A DNA stretch of 64,000 nt, from assembly GCF_000987765.1 (NCBI RefSeq), contig NZ_LAHP01000003.1, forward strand, positions 62,001 to 126,000, in the 5' to 3' direction. The notes beneath the pieces were generated by a model. It searched no databases. It saw only the letters and a program-made list of their open reading frames with translations, and was not told where the DNA came from. The stretch comes from Arsukibacterium sp. MJ3. GTDB lineage: Bacteria > Pseudomonadota > Gammaproteobacteria > Enterobacterales > Alteromonadaceae. Of this stretch, positions 54,612 to 64,000 are shown in pieces (position 1 is the first letter of the stretch; the number at the start of each line of letters is the position of its first letter). The translations under genes were made by a program, and so were the position numbers.

Positions 54612-56519
54612 TTAGTTTTGCTCAAGCTCAGCAGAGCGCAGTTTACGACTGATTTTAGCATTGGCTTTTAAGGCCGCAACCAATGCCAGGTAACTTTGTT
54701 CAGCCTGACGTTGTGCCATACCATCAAGCTCTTGCTCGCTGGGAATAACCGTAACTGCACTATCCTGCACTGCAGTTACGGCGACTATCGCAACATCACC
54801 ATTAGCTAACGTTACCGAATCAATACTAGGCTTACCTGACACTGGCCGTGCAAGCTTAAACGCTTTAGCACGAACTTCCGTGTCAATGCTGCCGCCAAAG
54901 CGCGGAGTAGCCGGAGCAGACTGCAGTACAGCATCAACTTGTGCTGCCAAACTTACCATATCCTGCTGTTCAATGGCCAACAGTGTTACCACTTGCTCTT
55001 GCGCAAAGCGGATTTGTTCTTCAATTTGTAAAGCAGACGTAATTTGTTCAGTTACTTCTGCCAGCGGCAAGGTTCTGGCTGGCTGATGGTCTTTAACCCG
55101 CACCACGACCAAACGCTGCTCACCAATCTCAATCGGATCACTGTTTAAACCATCATTAATAAAGCTTTGCTCAAACAGTTTATTTATCACCGCAGGATGA
55201 CTAAGCGGTTCCGCTGCCTCAGCTTGGCTAAACAGTGAGGTAGAGCGCACTCGCTCTCCTAACACAGCGGCCGTTTCGTCCAGGTTATCCGGCACTTCGA
55301 ATGCCACTTCAGCCATACGGGTCTGTAATTGATAGAACTGCTCAGTAGCCTGCTCTTGCTGTAAGCGCTCGGCAATATCATCACGCACCTGAGCCAGTGG
55401 CTGTTGCTGGCCTGGCTCTAGCGTGATGAGTTTAATAATATGATAACCATACTGGCTTTGTACCACATCACTTAACTGGCCTGGCGTAGTCAAGGCAAAG
55501 GCTGCAGTTTCGAAATTCGGATCCATTTGCCCTGGCGCTAAACTGTCAAGCACACCGCCATTTTCAGCTGAAAACGTATCGGCCGATCGCTGCTTGGCTA
55601 ATTCAGAAAAATCAGCGCCTTGCTGTAATTCGTTTAGTAAGGCTGCAGCGGCTGCAGCGACCTCTGTATCAGCACCCTCAGCTTCCAGCATAATATGTGC
55701 AACCTTACGCTGCTCTGCCGTGCTGTAACGCGCTTGGTTGGCATCGTAGTAAGCCTGAATTTGCTGCTCAGTAACGTCAATATCAGTAGCTAAGTTTGCA
55801 GCAGACAGTTCAACGTAGTCAGCGGCTACCTTGGGCTTAGTCTCAAAACGCTGAATTTGCATCTGATAATAATCTTGGATCATCTGCTCGCTAATCGTCA
55901 CCTGCGCCGCAAAACTTTCTGCTTTTACAACAAAATAACTAATGTCGCGGCTTTGCTGCTCCAATTGGCGTATTTGCTGAACTTCTGAAGGCAGCGAAAA
56001 CTCACTGGCAAATACACCTGCGCGGAATTGACTAGCAGCCATATCTTGCCGTACTAATTCCCGAAAATCGGTGCTTTGATAGCCCATCTGCCGTAACAGT
56101 GCAATATAGCGGTCGTTATTAAAACTACCGTCTACCTGAAATTCACCCAGTGCTCTGATAGTATCGCGCACCTGATCATCACCCACCCGTATCCCCAACT
56201 TGCTAACAAACTGCTGTTGCAGGGTATCGTCGATCAGTCGCTCAAGCACTTCAGCCCGAAACCGGCGGTTATAAGCAGGATCGGCTGCGATGGTCTCGTA
56301 CATTTCACCAAATTGTTGTTGCATCCGGGCGCGATCACGCTGCAATGCTTGTTCAAATTGCGTTTGATTAATCTCTTCGCCATTAACCACGGCGACAGCA
56401 ACATCAGTGGGTGAACTTAAATAACTGCCTACGCCTGCCAATGCAAAGGTAAGAATAACCAAACCTAAAATAGTTTTGGCAACGACACCCTGGGAGCCTT
56501 CTCTGATTCTCTCTAACAT
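54612..56519 (-). CDS. ppiD: Peptidylprolyl isomerase/periplasmic chaperone PpiD
   Basis: A 635-residue inner-membrane-anchored chaperone (E. coli 623). A single N-terminal helix (about 16-34, VAKTILGLVILTFALAGVG) anchors a periplasmic SurA-like region; a PpiC parvulin domain covers about 265-355 (AHIMLEAEG, NGGVLDSLAPGQMDPNFETAAFALTTPG, GYHIIKL). PpiD helps release and fold proteins emerging from the Sec translocon. It lies downstream of hupB and lon, as in E. coli, with a terminator on each side. Confidence 0.95.
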   Translation of the reverse strand: MLERIREGSQGVVAKTILGLVILTFALAGVGSYLSSPTDVAVAVVNGEEINQTQFEQALQRDRARMQQQFGEMYETIAADPAYNRRFRAEVLERLIDDTLQQQFVSKLGIRVGDDQVRDTIRALGEFQVDGSFNNDRYIALLRQMGYQSTDFRELVRQDMAASQFRAGVFASEFSLPSEVQQIRQLEQQSRDISYFVVKAESFAAQVTISEQMIQDYYQMQIQRFETKPKVAADYVELSAANLATDIDVTEQQIQAYYDANQARYSTAEQRKVAHIMLEAEGADTEVAAAAAALLNELQQGADFSELAKQRSADTFSAENGGVLDSLAPGQMDPNFETAAFALTTPGQLSDVVQSQYGYHIIKLITLEPGQQQPLAQVRDDIAERLQQEQATEQFYQLQTRMAEVAFEVPDNLDETAAVLGERVRSTSLFSQAEAAEPLSHPAVINKLFEQSFINDGLNSDPIEIGEQRLVVVRVKDHQPARTLPLAEVTEQITSALQIEEQIRFAQEQVVTLLAIEQQDMVSLAAQVDAVLQSAPATPRFGGSIDTEVRAKAFKLARPVSGKPSIDSVTLANGDVAIVAVTAVQDSAVTVIPSEQELDGMAQRQAEQSYLALVAALKANAKISRKLRSAELEQN

Positions 56520-56561
56520 CTTCGCGACATCTCTATTTTCAACTTAGTGGTAAGTTGTCTT

Positions 56562-56596
56562 AAAAAAAAAGCGCATCTTAACAGATGCGCCTTTTT
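56562..56596. terminator. Bidirectional terminator between hupB and ppiD
   Basis: A perfect 8-bp stem (GCGCATCT 56571-56578, AGATGCGC 56583-56590) with a TAAC loop. It has a nine-base A-tract before and a T-tract after, so it works on either strand; it ends hupB transcripts. A second hairpin, GCTCCGG/CCGGAGC, lies at 56634-56650. Confidence 0.88.
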
Positions 56597-56659
56597 TAAT
56601 GAAGCCCGGTAACTAACCCAGACTTTACAGGCTGCTCCGGCGGCCGGAGCAAACACCAG

Positions 56660-56932
56660 TTAATTTACGGCGTCTTTTAACGCTTTACCTGGCTTAAAAG
56701 AAGGAATTTTCGCAGAAGCGATTTGAATAGTAGCGCCAGTTTGTGGGTTACGGCCTGCACGGGCAGCACGCTCACGTACACTGTAAGTACCAAAACCAAC
56801 TAAAGCTACGGAGTCGCCTTCTTTAAGAGCGTCAGTAACAGCATCAATGAACGCGTCTAATGCACGACCAGCTGCCGCTTTTGATATATCTGCATTAGCA
56901 GCAATTTTGTCGATAAGTTGAGACTTGTTCAC
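56660..56932 (-). CDS. hupB: DNA-binding protein HU-beta
   Basis: A 90-residue histone-like protein, E. coli HU length. [28 protein letters not shown] at the start, then [21 protein letters not shown], whose arm intercalates DNA at the conserved RNPQTG proline, and the closing [13 protein letters not shown]. It bends and compacts DNA. It follows lon, in the usual lon-hupB-ppiD order; the 208 bases between them hold an inverted repeat after lon and no other gene. Confidence 0.98.
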   Translation of the reverse strand: MNKSQLIDKIAANADISKAAAGRALDAFIDAVTDALKEGDSVALVGFGTYSVRERAARAGRNPQTGATIQIASAKIPSFKPGKALKDAVN

Positions 56933-57069
56933 AATATCATCCCCTTCAATTGTTATTATTTTCTACAACACGCAGTTATTAGCTTTTATAGCCCGCGCTT
57001 CGTTATAACAAGCATCTTGTTGTCTTGCAAGCGGAAGACGCATTCAAACTAAAATTTAGGTTTTAACCG

Positions 57070-57092
57070 CAGCCCTTGTTATACAAGGGCTG
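57070..57092 (-). terminator. Hairpin downstream of lon
   Basis: A perfect 10-bp stem (CAGCCCTTGT, ACAAGGGCTG) with a 3-base loop, 49 bases after the lon stop. No T-run follows, so it may be a processing hairpin more than a classical terminator. Confidence 0.5.
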
Positions 57093-57140
57093 GGTCGAAA
57101 CTGACCATAACTTAGCACAGCCAACAGGAATGAAAAGCCC

Positions 57141-59537
57141 CTAAGCAAGATTTTTTATGATTTTTTTGCTTTTTGCTGAATTTTTTGCCGTATTTACGAC
57201 ACTAACGCGCTCTATAGGCTCCTGTAATGCATATTCAAGCACATCTTCAATCCATTTTACCGGCTTAATATCGATGTCGCCTTTGACATTATCCGGAATT
57301 TCTTTCAGGTCCCGAATATTATCATGTGGTATCAACACGCGCTTTATGCCACCACGGTGCGCGGCAAGCAGCTTCTCTTTTAAGCCGCCAATCGGTAACA
57401 CTTCACCACGTAGAGTGATTTCTCCTGTCATTGCCACATCAGCCCGTACCGGGTTACCCGTTAAGCTGGAAACCAAAGCAGTAACCATAGCAATACCGGC
57501 ACTCGGCCCGTCTTTTGGTGTTGCTCCTTCTGGCACATGCACATGAATATCACGCTTTTCGTAAAAATCTTCATTAATACGCAGTATTTCAGCACGGCTA
57601 CGAACAACCGTCATCGCTGCCTGAATTGACTCTTTCATGACATCACCAAGCGAACCGGTAAAGGTTAATTTACCTTTGCCGATAACCGAAGCAGCTTCGA
57701 TGGTTAACAAATCACCGCCTACCTCTGTCCAGGCCAATCCTGTAACCTGACCAATCCGGTTGCTGTCTTCCGCTTTACCGTAATCAAAACGCTGTACGCC
57801 AAGGAAATCTTCAAGATTTTCAGCGTTAATAATCACCTTCGTAATCTCGGTGTTCAACAATATTTGTTTTACCGCCTTGCGACACAATTTAGACACTTCC
57901 CGCTCTAAACTACGCACCCCGGCTTCGCGGGTGTAATAGCGAATAATACCAATAATAGCGCTATCTTCAATCTTAAGTTCATGAGGCTTTAAGCCATTGC
58001 GGCTAATTTGTTTGGCAATTAAATGCTGTTTCGCAATATTTAACTTTTCATCTTCGGTATAGCCTGACAATCGAATAACTTCCATCCGGTCTAGCAAAGC
58101 AGCCGGAATATTCAGGCTATTTGATGTTGCAAAAAACATTACGTCCGATAAATCGTAATCTACTTCCAAATAATGATCGCTGAAGGTACTATTTTGCTCA
58201 GGATCAAGCACCTCGAGTAATGCTGCCGCAGGATCACCGCGGAAATCTGACGCCATCTTGTCAATTTCATCGAGTAAAAATAACGGGTTACGTACCCCTA
58301 CTTTTGCCATCTTCTGAATAATTTTACCTGGCATTGAACCAATATAAGTTCGCCGATGACCACGGATTTCCGCTTCATCGCGCACGCCGCCCAGCGCCAT
58401 CCGGACATATTTACGGCCAGTCGCCTTGGCTACTGACTGGCCTAGCGAGGTTTTACCGACGCCTGGTGGCCCTACCAGACACAAAATAGGACCTTTTAGC
58501 TTATTAACCCGTTGTTGCACCGCTAAATATTCAATGATGCGCTCTTTTACTTTTTCCAGACCATAGTGATCAGAATTCAGAATTTGCTCGGCCACCGCCA
58601 AGTTTTTCTTTACCTTACTGCGCGATTTCCAGGGTACAGAAGCCAACCACTCAATATAACTGCGCACCACGGTAGCTTCGGCTGACATAGGTGACATCAT
58701 TTTCAGCTTTTGCAACTCGGCTTTGGCTTTATTAGCCGCCTCAAGTGGCATTTTTGCTTGTTCAATTTTATTGGCCAACGCTTCAAATTCATCCGGCGCA
58801 TCGTCCAGATCACCTAACTCGCGCTGAATCGCTTTCATCTGTTCATTCAGATAATACTCGCGTTGGCTTTTTTCCATTTGTTTCTTAACCCGGCTACGAA
58901 TGCGACGCTCGACCTGTAATATGTCAATTTCGCTTTCCATCATCGCCATCAGGTATTCCAGACGCTCGGTAACATCGACCAGTTCCAGCACTTTCTGCTT
59001 ATCTTCAACCTTAAGCGGCATGTGCGCGGCCATGGTATCCGCTAATCGGGCAGCGTCGTCTATACCACTAAGGGCAGTAAGCACTTCCGGTGGTATCTTT
59101 TTATTTAGCTTAATGTAGCCTTCAAACTGGTTGATAGCAGAACGAAGAAAAACTTCCTGCTCACTGCTATCAATATCAATTGATGGGATCAAGTCGATAT
59201 GCGCGGCGAAGGCATGTTCCGTCTCGGTAAATTCAACTAAACGGGCACGCTTCGCCCCTTCTACCAACACTTTAACCGTACCATCAGGCAGTTTTAATAA
59301 CTGCAAAATAGTCGCGACGGTACCAATTTTGTACAAATCATCAGCAGTGGGGTCGTCTAAAGTGGCATCTTTTTGCGCAACCAGAAAAATTTGCTTATCG
59401 TTATCCATAGCGGCATCTAAACACTTAATAGACTTAGCCCGGCCGACAAACAATGGGATAACCATGTGGGGGTAAACGACGACGTCACGCAACGCCAACA
59501 CCGGCATATGCAAACGTTCAGTTTGTTCTACTGTCAT
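57141..59537 (-). CDS. lon: ATP-dependent protease Lon
   Basis: A 798-residue cytosolic AAA+ serine protease (E. coli 784) that degrades misfolded and regulatory proteins. Order: N-terminal substrate-binding domain ([20 protein letters not shown]), coiled-coil region, AAA+ domain ([20 protein letters not shown]) and protease domain with the Ser-Lys dyad (PKDGPSAG and the lysine in [14 protein letters not shown]). The C-terminus has an extra Ser/Lys-rich tail ([17 protein letters not shown]). A sigma32-like promoter precedes it, and a clpX terminator lies upstream, so it is expressed on its own. Confidence 0.98.
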   Translation of the reverse strand: MTVEQTERLHMPVLALRDVVVYPHMVIPLFVGRAKSIKCLDAAMDNDKQIFLVAQKDATLDDPTADDLYKIGTVATILQLLKLPDGTVKVLVEGAKRARLVEFTETEHAFAAHIDLIPSIDIDSSEQEVFLRSAINQFEGYIKLNKKIPPEVLTALSGIDDAARLADTMAAHMPLKVEDKQKVLELVDVTERLEYLMAMMESEIDILQVERRIRSRVKKQMEKSQREYYLNEQMKAIQRELGDLDDAPDEFEALANKIEQAKMPLEAANKAKAELQKLKMMSPMSAEATVVRSYIEWLASVPWKSRSKVKKNLAVAEQILNSDHYGLEKVKERIIEYLAVQQRVNKLKGPILCLVGPPGVGKTSLGQSVAKATGRKYVRMALGGVRDEAEIRGHRRTYIGSMPGKIIQKMAKVGVRNPLFLLDEIDKMASDFRGDPAAALLEVLDPEQNSTFSDHYLEVDYDLSDVMFFATSNSLNIPAALLDRMEVIRLSGYTEDEKLNIAKQHLIAKQISRNGLKPHELKIEDSAIIGIIRYYTREAGVRSLEREVSKLCRKAVKQILLNTEITKVIINAENLEDFLGVQRFDYGKAEDSNRIGQVTGLAWTEVGGDLLTIEAASVIGKGKLTFTGSLGDVMKESIQAAMTVVRSRAEILRINEDFYEKRDIHVHVPEGATPKDGPSAGIAMVTALVSSLTGNPVRADVAMTGEITLRGEVLPIGGLKEKLLAAHRGGIKRVLIPHDNIRDLKEIPDNVKGDIDIKPVKWIEDVLEYALQEPIERVSVVNTAKNSAKSKKIIKNLA

Positions 59538-59582
59538 TGATTTTCTCTCGAATTAATACTGCGGGCGACACCTGATAGCAAG

Positions 59583-59611
59583 TATATGGGGTTAAATTGG
59601 TAAACTTCAAT
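59583..59611 (-). promoter_or_regulatory. Sigma32 (heat-shock) promoter of lon
   Basis: On the minus strand, ATTGAA (59611-59606), a 14-base spacer and CCCCATATA (59591-59583) fit the heat-shock consensus CTTGAA-N13-17-CCCCATnTA, differing only at the first -35 base. It begins about 74 bases before the lon ATG and lies just after the clpX terminator. Confidence 0.82.
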
Positions 59612-59620
59612 TGTGAAGAC

Positions 59621-59647
59621 AAAAAAGGAGCTTAACCAGCTCCTTTT
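59621..59647 (-). terminator. Rho-independent terminator of clpX
   Basis: A 10-bp stem (AAAAGGAGCT 59623-59632, AGCTCCTTTT 59638-59647) with a 5-base loop and a run of Ts on the minus strand. The lon promoter lies immediately beyond it. Confidence 0.88.
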
Positions 59648-59649
59648 CG

Positions 59650-60930
59650 TTAGTGTGACTGCGCTACATCCGGTTCGCTATTCTCGTATATTAATATGGG
59701 CTGAGTCTCGCCTCGGATCACTGTTTCATCAATAACAACTTTACTAACATCTTTCATAGAAGGAAGCTCGTACATAGTGTCGAGTAACACACCTTCCACA
59801 ATAGAGCGTAAACCACGGGCGCCGGTTTTACGTTCCATGGCTTTTTGGCCAATGGCTTTTAACGCGTCATCCCGGAATTCCAATTCGACATCTTCCATTT
59901 TGAACAATGCCGCGAATTGTTTTACTAAGGCATTTTTTGGCTGACTTAGAATTTGTACTAAGGCGTCTAAATCGAGCTCAGTTAACGTTGCAACTACCGG
60001 TAAGCGACCAATAAATTCAGGAATTAAACCGTATTTTACCAAGTCTTCAGGCTCAACATCGCGGAACGACTCGCTTAAACTGCGGGTACTTTCTTTACTT
60101 TTAACTGTTGCACCAAAACCGATACCGGCACCTTTGGCGCTGCGCTGCTCAATTACTTTGTCTAATCCGGCAAAAGCACCGCCACAAATAAACAGAATTT
60201 TTGAAGTATCAACCTGCAAAAACTCCTGCTGTGGATGTTTACGGCCCCCCTGCGGTGGTACCGATGCAATAGTACCTTCAATCAGTTTAAGTAATGCTTG
60301 CTGCACACCTTCACCTGACACATCACGTGTTATTGACGGGTTGTCTGATTTGCGGGAAATTTTATCAATTTCATCAATATAAACAATACCACGTTGTGCT
60401 TTTTCAACATCATAATCGCACTTTTGCAATAGTTTTTGGATAATATTTTCAACATCTTCGCCAACATAGCCAGCTTCAGTCAATGTTGTCGCATCGGCCA
60501 TAGTAAAGGGAACATCAAGTAACCGGGCTAAGGTTTCCGCCAGCAGTGTTTTGCCACTGCCGGTTGGCCCAATTAACAAAATATTACTTTTGCTTAGTTC
60601 AATTTCTTGCTTATGTTGGGCGCTGCGCAGTCGTTTATAATGATTATAAACCGCGACTGCCAATACTTTTTTGGCGTGTTCCTGCCCGATAACATACTCA
60701 TCGAGGTGGCCACGAATTTCCCGTGGCGTCGGTAAAGAATCCGACTCGCGCTTAGGCGAAATGTCTTTAATTTCTTCGCGAATAATATCGTTGCATAAAT
60801 CAACACATTCGTCACAGATATAGACTTGTGGGCCGGCGATCAACTTACGCACTTCATGCTGTGATTTGCCACAAAACGAGCAATATAACAATTTGCCGCT
60901 TTTATCGCCGTCAGTGCGGTGATCAGACAT
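59650..60930 (-). CDS. clpX: ATP-dependent Clp protease ATP-binding subunit ClpX
   Basis: A 426-residue AAA+ unfoldase (E. coli 424) that feeds substrates to ClpP. The N-terminal C4 zinc domain (Cys17, Cys20, Cys39, Cys42) precedes Walker [15 protein letters not shown], Walker [11 protein letters not shown], the pore loop GYVGEDVE and the ClpP-docking IGF loop ([11 protein letters not shown]). ATG 60930, after AGAGG, is the family start; the frame is open to 60975. It lies 55 bases after clpP and has its own terminator. Confidence 0.98.
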   Translation of the reverse strand: MSDHRTDGDKSGKLLYCSFCGKSQHEVRKLIAGPQVYICDECVDLCNDIIREEIKDISPKRESDSLPTPREIRGHLDEYVIGQEHAKKVLAVAVYNHYKRLRSAQHKQEIELSKSNILLIGPTGSGKTLLAETLARLLDVPFTMADATTLTEAGYVGEDVENIIQKLLQKCDYDVEKAQRGIVYIDEIDKISRKSDNPSITRDVSGEGVQQALLKLIEGTIASVPPQGGRKHPQQEFLQVDTSKILFICGGAFAGLDKVIEQRSAKGAGIGFGATVKSKESTRSLSESFRDVEPEDLVKYGLIPEFIGRLPVVATLTELDLDALVQILSQPKNALVKQFAALFKMEDVELEFRDDALKAIGQKAMERKTGARGLRSIVEGVLLDTMYELPSMKDVSKVVIDETVIRGETQPILIYENSEPDVAQSH

Positions 60931-60985
60931 GTAACTACCTCTTATTACGTCGCTGGTGGCCACGAAACAGGCCACCTGACTTCAA

Positions 60986-61609
60986 TTATTTTGCATCTCT
61001 TTTACTTAATATGGTGTCTATCAGTCCATAATCCAAGGCTTGCTGAGCACTTAAAAAACGATCGCGCTCAGTATCAGACACCACTTCTTCATATGTTTTA
61101 CCAGTATGCTCAGCCATTAAACGGTTTAATTTTTCTTTAATACCTAATATTTCTCTGGCATGGATCTCAAAGTCAGTAGCCTGACCTTGGAAACCACCAA
61201 GCGGCTGATGGATCATCACCCGGGCATTCGGTAAACAATAACGCTTACCCTTAGTACCGCCAGATAACAAAAATGCCCCCATACTCGCAGCCTGGCCAAC
61301 ACATACTGTGGCTATGTCAGGTTTAATATAGCGCATTGTATCGTAAATTGATAAACCGGCGGTAACTGAGCCACCTGGTGAATTGATATAAATATAAATA
61401 TCTTTTTCCGGATTCTCAGATTCAAGAAACAACAACTGCGCCACAATTAGATTAGCCATATGGTCTTCAACCTGGCCAGTCAAAAATATCACTCGCTCTT
61501 TAAGCAAGCGAGAAAAAATGTCATATGACCGCTCACCCTTAGCCGTTTGTTCAACAACCATTGGTACTAAAGCGTTCATGATGTCCGTCATATCGCGTGA
61601 CATTGGCAT
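60986..61609 (-). CDS. clpP: ATP-dependent Clp protease proteolytic subunit
   Basis: A 207-residue serine protease subunit forming a 14-mer. The catalytic triad is Ser109 (GQAASMGAF), His134 (MIHQPLGG) and an Asp near 179 ([10 protein letters not shown]). The N-terminal propeptide, differing in length from E. coli, is removed in family members; the mature start is near [22 protein letters not shown] 61609 follows a purine-rich AAGGGA. It pairs with ClpX, encoded next, and follows tig after a terminator. Confidence 0.98.
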   Translation of the reverse strand: MPMSRDMTDIMNALVPMVVEQTAKGERSYDIFSRLLKERVIFLTGQVEDHMANLIVAQLLFLESENPEKDIYIYINSPGGSVTAGLSIYDTMRYIKPDIATVCVGQAASMGAFLLSGGTKGKRYCLPNARVMIHQPLGGFQGQATDFEIHAREILGIKEKLNRLMAEHTGKTYEEVVSDTERDRFLSAQQALDYGLIDTILSKRDAK

Positions 61610-61649
61610 AAATGGGGTCCCTTAATAATAACTCAGTATTGTGGTGCCT

Positions 61650-61685
61650 GAAAATAAAATGGCCCGAACTGCTGTTCGAGCCATT
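61650..61685 (-). terminator. Rho-independent terminator of tig
   Basis: A 12-bp stem with one G-T wobble (minus-strand AATGGCTCGAAC and GTTCGGGCCATT, loop AGCA), followed by a T-rich tract. It separates tig from clpP. Confidence 0.85.
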
Positions 61686-61713
61686 AAAACCAGCATACCA
61701 CGATAAGTCAAAC

Positions 61714-63024
61714 TTAGTTGGTGGCTTGCGGGTTCATTATCTCGTCAAAAGCGGCAGTTTGCTCTGTTACCTTAGCCGTGGCTAAAATCAGTTCAATCGC
61801 TTGCTCTTCCAACGCAACATTGCGCATGCTTTGCATTAATTCGTTATTGCTATGATAATACTGCACCACTTCGGCAGGATCTTCATAAGCAGAAGCCACG
61901 TTGGCAATAAGTTCTTCAACTTTAGCATTGTTTACTTTCAGCTCGTTTGTTTTGATCACTTCGCCTAATAATAAACCTACTTTAACCCGGTCTTTTGCTT
62001 GTTCTTCAAACAGCGATGCTGGTAACTCAGGCAGTTGTTTTGGGTCAACATTCTTACCGAAACGCTGCAGGGCCTGCTTACGTAAAACGTCAACCTCACC
62101 ACCAATTAATGACTGCGGCACTTGCACTTCATTATTTGCTAATAAGCCTTTTATAACTTGTTCTTTAACTTTGCCTTTGATGGTCTGCTTCAGTTCGCGT
62201 TCCATATTTTTACGAACTTCAGTTTTCAAAGCGTCAACACTCGCTTCAGTTAAACCGAAAAGTGTAGCAAATTCATCATTTAATTCAGGCAGTACCTGCT
62301 CTTCAATACTACCCACGGTAACATTGAAGCTTGCGGCTTTACCTTTCAGATTTTCAGCATGATAGTCGGCAGGAAAATCTACGGCAATGGTTGCTTGCTC
62401 ACCGGCTTTTTTACCAATAACACCATCTTCAAAGCCCGGGATCATCCGGCCCTTCCCAAGTTCTAACTGAAAATCAGTGGCTTTGCCACCTTCAAACTCT
62501 TCGCCATCGATAGAACCAACAAAATCCATGGTTACCCGATCACCCGTTACCGCAGCGCCGTTTTTAACCTGCCATTTTGCGTGTTGCTTGCGCAACGTTT
62601 CCAGCATCTTAGCCAGATCATCTTCACCAATATTCACTACCGGCTTGTTAACTTCAATTTTTTCCAGGTTAGCAACAACTACCTCTGGGTACACTTCGAA
62701 AGTGGCAGCAAACTCTAAATCTTTACCGGCAGCTAGCTCGCCAGGATTAAAGGTTGGAGTACCTGCTGGTGTTAACTTGTTTTCAATAATTGCTTCGTAG
62801 AATGAACGCTGCATTTGTTCAGAAGCCACTTCCTGCAATACTGCCTGACCAAAACGTTTCTGAATAATTGACACTGGCGCTTTGCCTGGACGGAATCCGT
62901 CAATACGCTGGCGTTTAGCCAGATCACGTAAACGATTTTTCACTTCTGAATCAATTTTGTCTGCCGGTACAGTAATAGTTAAACGGCGCTCTAAACCCTG
63001 GGTGGTTTCCACAGAAACTTGCAT
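61714..63024 (-). CDS. tig: Trigger factor
   Basis: A 436-residue ribosome-associated chaperone and prolyl isomerase (E. coli 432). The ribosome-binding signature is GFRPGKAP (in [19 protein letters not shown]). A FKBP-type PPIase domain follows ([44 protein letters not shown]), then the helical substrate-binding C-domain. The second of two tandem ATGs (63024) is at the better distance, 7 bases from GAGG, and matches [14 protein letters not shown] of the family. Its own promoter lies in the 303-base gap upstream. Confidence 0.97.
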   Translation of the reverse strand: MQVSVETTQGLERRLTITVPADKIDSEVKNRLRDLAKRQRIDGFRPGKAPVSIIQKRFGQAVLQEVASEQMQRSFYEAIIENKLTPAGTPTFNPGELAAGKDLEFAATFEVYPEVVVANLEKIEVNKPVVNIGEDDLAKMLETLRKQHAKWQVKNGAAVTGDRVTMDFVGSIDGEEFEGGKATDFQLELGKGRMIPGFEDGVIGKKAGEQATIAVDFPADYHAENLKGKAASFNVTVGSIEEQVLPELNDEFATLFGLTEASVDALKTEVRKNMERELKQTIKGKVKEQVIKGLLANNEVQVPQSLIGGEVDVLRKQALQRFGKNVDPKQLPELPASLFEEQAKDRVKVGLLLGEVIKTNELKVNNAKVEELIANVASAYEDPAEVVQYYHSNNELMQSMRNVALEEQAIELILATAKVTEQTAAFDEIMNPQATN

Positions 63025-63130
63025 CATGCTACCTCGAAATCAAAATCAGGCGTCTGAAATACGCCGTGCTTGTATGGTCTGGACTCGATAAACTAAGCTG
63101 GACCCGACCTGTTATAAAAATGGACGCAGC

Positions 63131-63159
63131 ATTATAGCGGGCTAAATCCGCATAGTCGA
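63131..63159 (-). promoter_or_regulatory. Sigma70-like promoter of tig
   Basis: A perfect -10 TATAAT (63136-63131), a 17-base spacer and TCGACT (63159-63154) as -35, about 107 bases upstream of tig. The rest of the 303-base gap between proA and tig holds the proA terminator and no gene I can see. Confidence 0.6.
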
Positions 63160-63195
63160 GCCTTTAGCCAAGGATGTTCATACTGTTTATCTTGA

Positions 63196-63239
63196 CAAAA
63201 AACAAAAAACAGACTTAACCCTTTAAAGTTAAGCCTGTT
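63196..63239 (-). terminator. Rho-independent terminator of proA
   Basis: A 12-bp stem (minus-strand AACAGGCTTAAC and GTTAAGTCTGTT with one G-T pair, 8-base loop), followed by TTTTGTTTTTTG. It ends transcripts of proA about 90 bases after the stop. Confidence 0.85.
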
Positions 63240-63327
63240 CAATATGTTAGCAGATAATTGGCGTGCTGTTAGCGAGCTATTAGTGTTATAGTATAGCCTC
63301 ATTTTAAGCTAACCTGCCCAGTACTTG

Positions 63328-64000
63328 CTAGCTTCTTACCTGACCATTGCCGGTAACCACATACTTTTCAGTGGTCAGTGCTTCCAATCCCATTGGGCCG
63401 TAAGCATGTAATTTACTGGTTGAAATGCCAATTTCAGCACCAAGGCCCAGTTCGCCGCCGTCTGAGAAACGTGATGACGTATTGTGCATCACTACCGCGG
63501 TATCTACCGTGCGGATAAAACGCTCGGCGTTAGCCTGATCTTCGGTGCAAATCACTTCAGTATGCTGGCTACCAAATTGATCAATGTGTGCTATTGCTTC
63601 ATCCAGATCAGCCACGACTTTAATGGCAATTTCCGGCGCCAGATATTCTTGGCCAAATTCATCATCGGCAATCGGCGAAGCGGCAGTAAAATAGCTCAGG
63701 CTTTGCTGACAGGCATGTACTTTTACTTGATGCTCAGCAAGTGCTTTAGCAACCATGGGTAAGAAATCAGCCGCTTGGTGTTTGTTAATTAACAGGCCTT
63801 CCAGCGCATTACACACGCCAGGGCGTTGTACCTTGCCGTTAACCAATAAATTCAACGCCATGGTTAAATCGGCCGTCTGGTCAACATACAAATGACAAAC
63901 GCCTTTATAATGCTGAATAACCGGTATACGGCTTTGCTCTGTAACAAAACGAATTAAACCTTCACCACCGCGAGGAATGACCAAATCAATAAACTGGTCT
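63328..64000 (-). CDS. proA: Gamma-glutamyl phosphate reductase (5' truncated by window edge)
   Basis: The frame is open to the right edge, so the N-terminal half lies outside the window; about 223 residues are seen. They contain IPRGGEGLIRFV, the catalytic-cysteine region KVQRPGVCNALEGLLI, TEVICTEDQANAERFIRTVDTAVVMHNTSSRFSDGGELGLGAEIGISTSKLHAYGPMGLEALTTEKYVV and the usual C-terminus. The enzyme reduces gamma-glutamyl phosphate to the semialdehyde in proline synthesis, with NADPH. A terminator follows the stop. The proB partner, if adjacent, would be beyond the edge. Confidence 0.96.
   Translation of the reverse strand, partial: DQFIDLVIPRGGEGLIRFVTEQSRIPVIQHYKGVCHLYVDQTADLTMALNLLVNGKVQRPGVCNALEGLLINKHQAADFLPMVAKALAEHQVKVHACQQSLSYFTAASPIADDEFGQEYLAPEIAIKVVADLDEAIAHIDQFGSQHTEVICTEDQANAERFIRTVDTAVVMHNTSSRFSDGGELGLGAEIGISTSKLHAYGPMGLEALTTEKYVVTGNGQVRS

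Noticed and set aside
61583-61617. CCCCATTT (minus strand) with CTGAG 14 bases upstream, ahead of clpP, looking like a sigma32 promoter.
   Set aside because: The -10-like element directly abuts the clpP ATG, so any start site would fall inside the coding sequence; the -35 match is also weak.

Overview
This window looks like ordinary chromosome of a motile gammaproteobacterium, most likely of the Rheinheimera/Alishewanella/Alteromonas kind. That placement is inferred from the gene families and conserved gene orders, not from a database search. The evidence is a Na+-type PomAB flagellar stator, an enterobacterial-like sap/pspF/pspABC/ycjXF block, a TonB-dependent B12 receptor behind a cobalamin riboswitch, and the nrdR-rib-nusB-thiL-pgpA and xseB-ispA-dxs runs. 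I saw no insertion sequence, prophage, CRISPR array, tRNA or rRNA. Both edge genes are cut: a glutathione-synthase-like ATP-grasp gene on the left (N-terminus missing) and proA on the right (N-terminus missing).

Layout. 1-4.2 kb: ATP-grasp gene, a PA3496-like small protein, folE, a DUF2750 protein and ettA. 4.3-12.1 kb: a DsbA-like lipoprotein, a COG3235-like permease, gdhA, an alpha/beta hydrolase, btuB with its cobalamin riboswitch, yajQ, a VanZ-like protein and a PanE-like reductase. 12.2-17.2 kb: pomAB behind a sigma28-like promoter, then xseB-ispA-dxs. 17.2-26.9 kb, all on the minus strand: a large two-component-like sensor with a degenerate GGDEF domain, then pgpA, thiL, nusB, ribH, ribBA, ribD, nrdR and glyA. 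27-35.6 kb: dinB behind a LexA box, a cold-shock protein, a DEAD-box helicase, a DUF2058 protein, a TraB/GumN protein, yafS/gloB/mltD, and two unknown small proteins. 35.7-42.7 kb: a phenylalanine/tyrosine degradation cluster (maiA, fah, hmgA, hppD, tyrR, phhB, phhA). 42.9-54.5 kb: a methionine gamma-lyase gene, ycjF, ycjX, pspC, pspB and pspA on the minus strand, and pspF-sapABCDF on the plus strand. 54.6-64 kb: the protein-quality-control region ppiD, hupB, lon, clpX, clpP, tig, then proA.

How the genes work together. PhhA with PhhB makes tyrosine from phenylalanine; after a transamination encoded elsewhere, HppD, HmgA, MaiA and the fumarylacetoacetate hydrolase take it to fumarate and acetoacetate. 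TyrR lies inside the cluster, with TyrR-box-like sites in front of phhA and of tyrR itself. The Psp genes form a membrane-stress module: PspF faces pspA across an intergenic region with a sigma54-like element, and the peptide transporter sapABCDF is translationally coupled behind pspF. Tig, ClpP, ClpX, Lon, HU and PpiD form the usual folding and proteolysis block, with a sigma32-like promoter directly ahead of lon.

I did not find a clearly new biological system. The points most worth a second look are the possible RBS-sequestering helix of the btuB riboswitch, the sensor with SGAAF in place of GGDEF, the array of TyrR half-sites before phhA, the RibBA protein without GTP cyclohydrolase II cysteines beside a missing riboflavin synthase gene, and two short tandem duplications that each straddle a stop codon.
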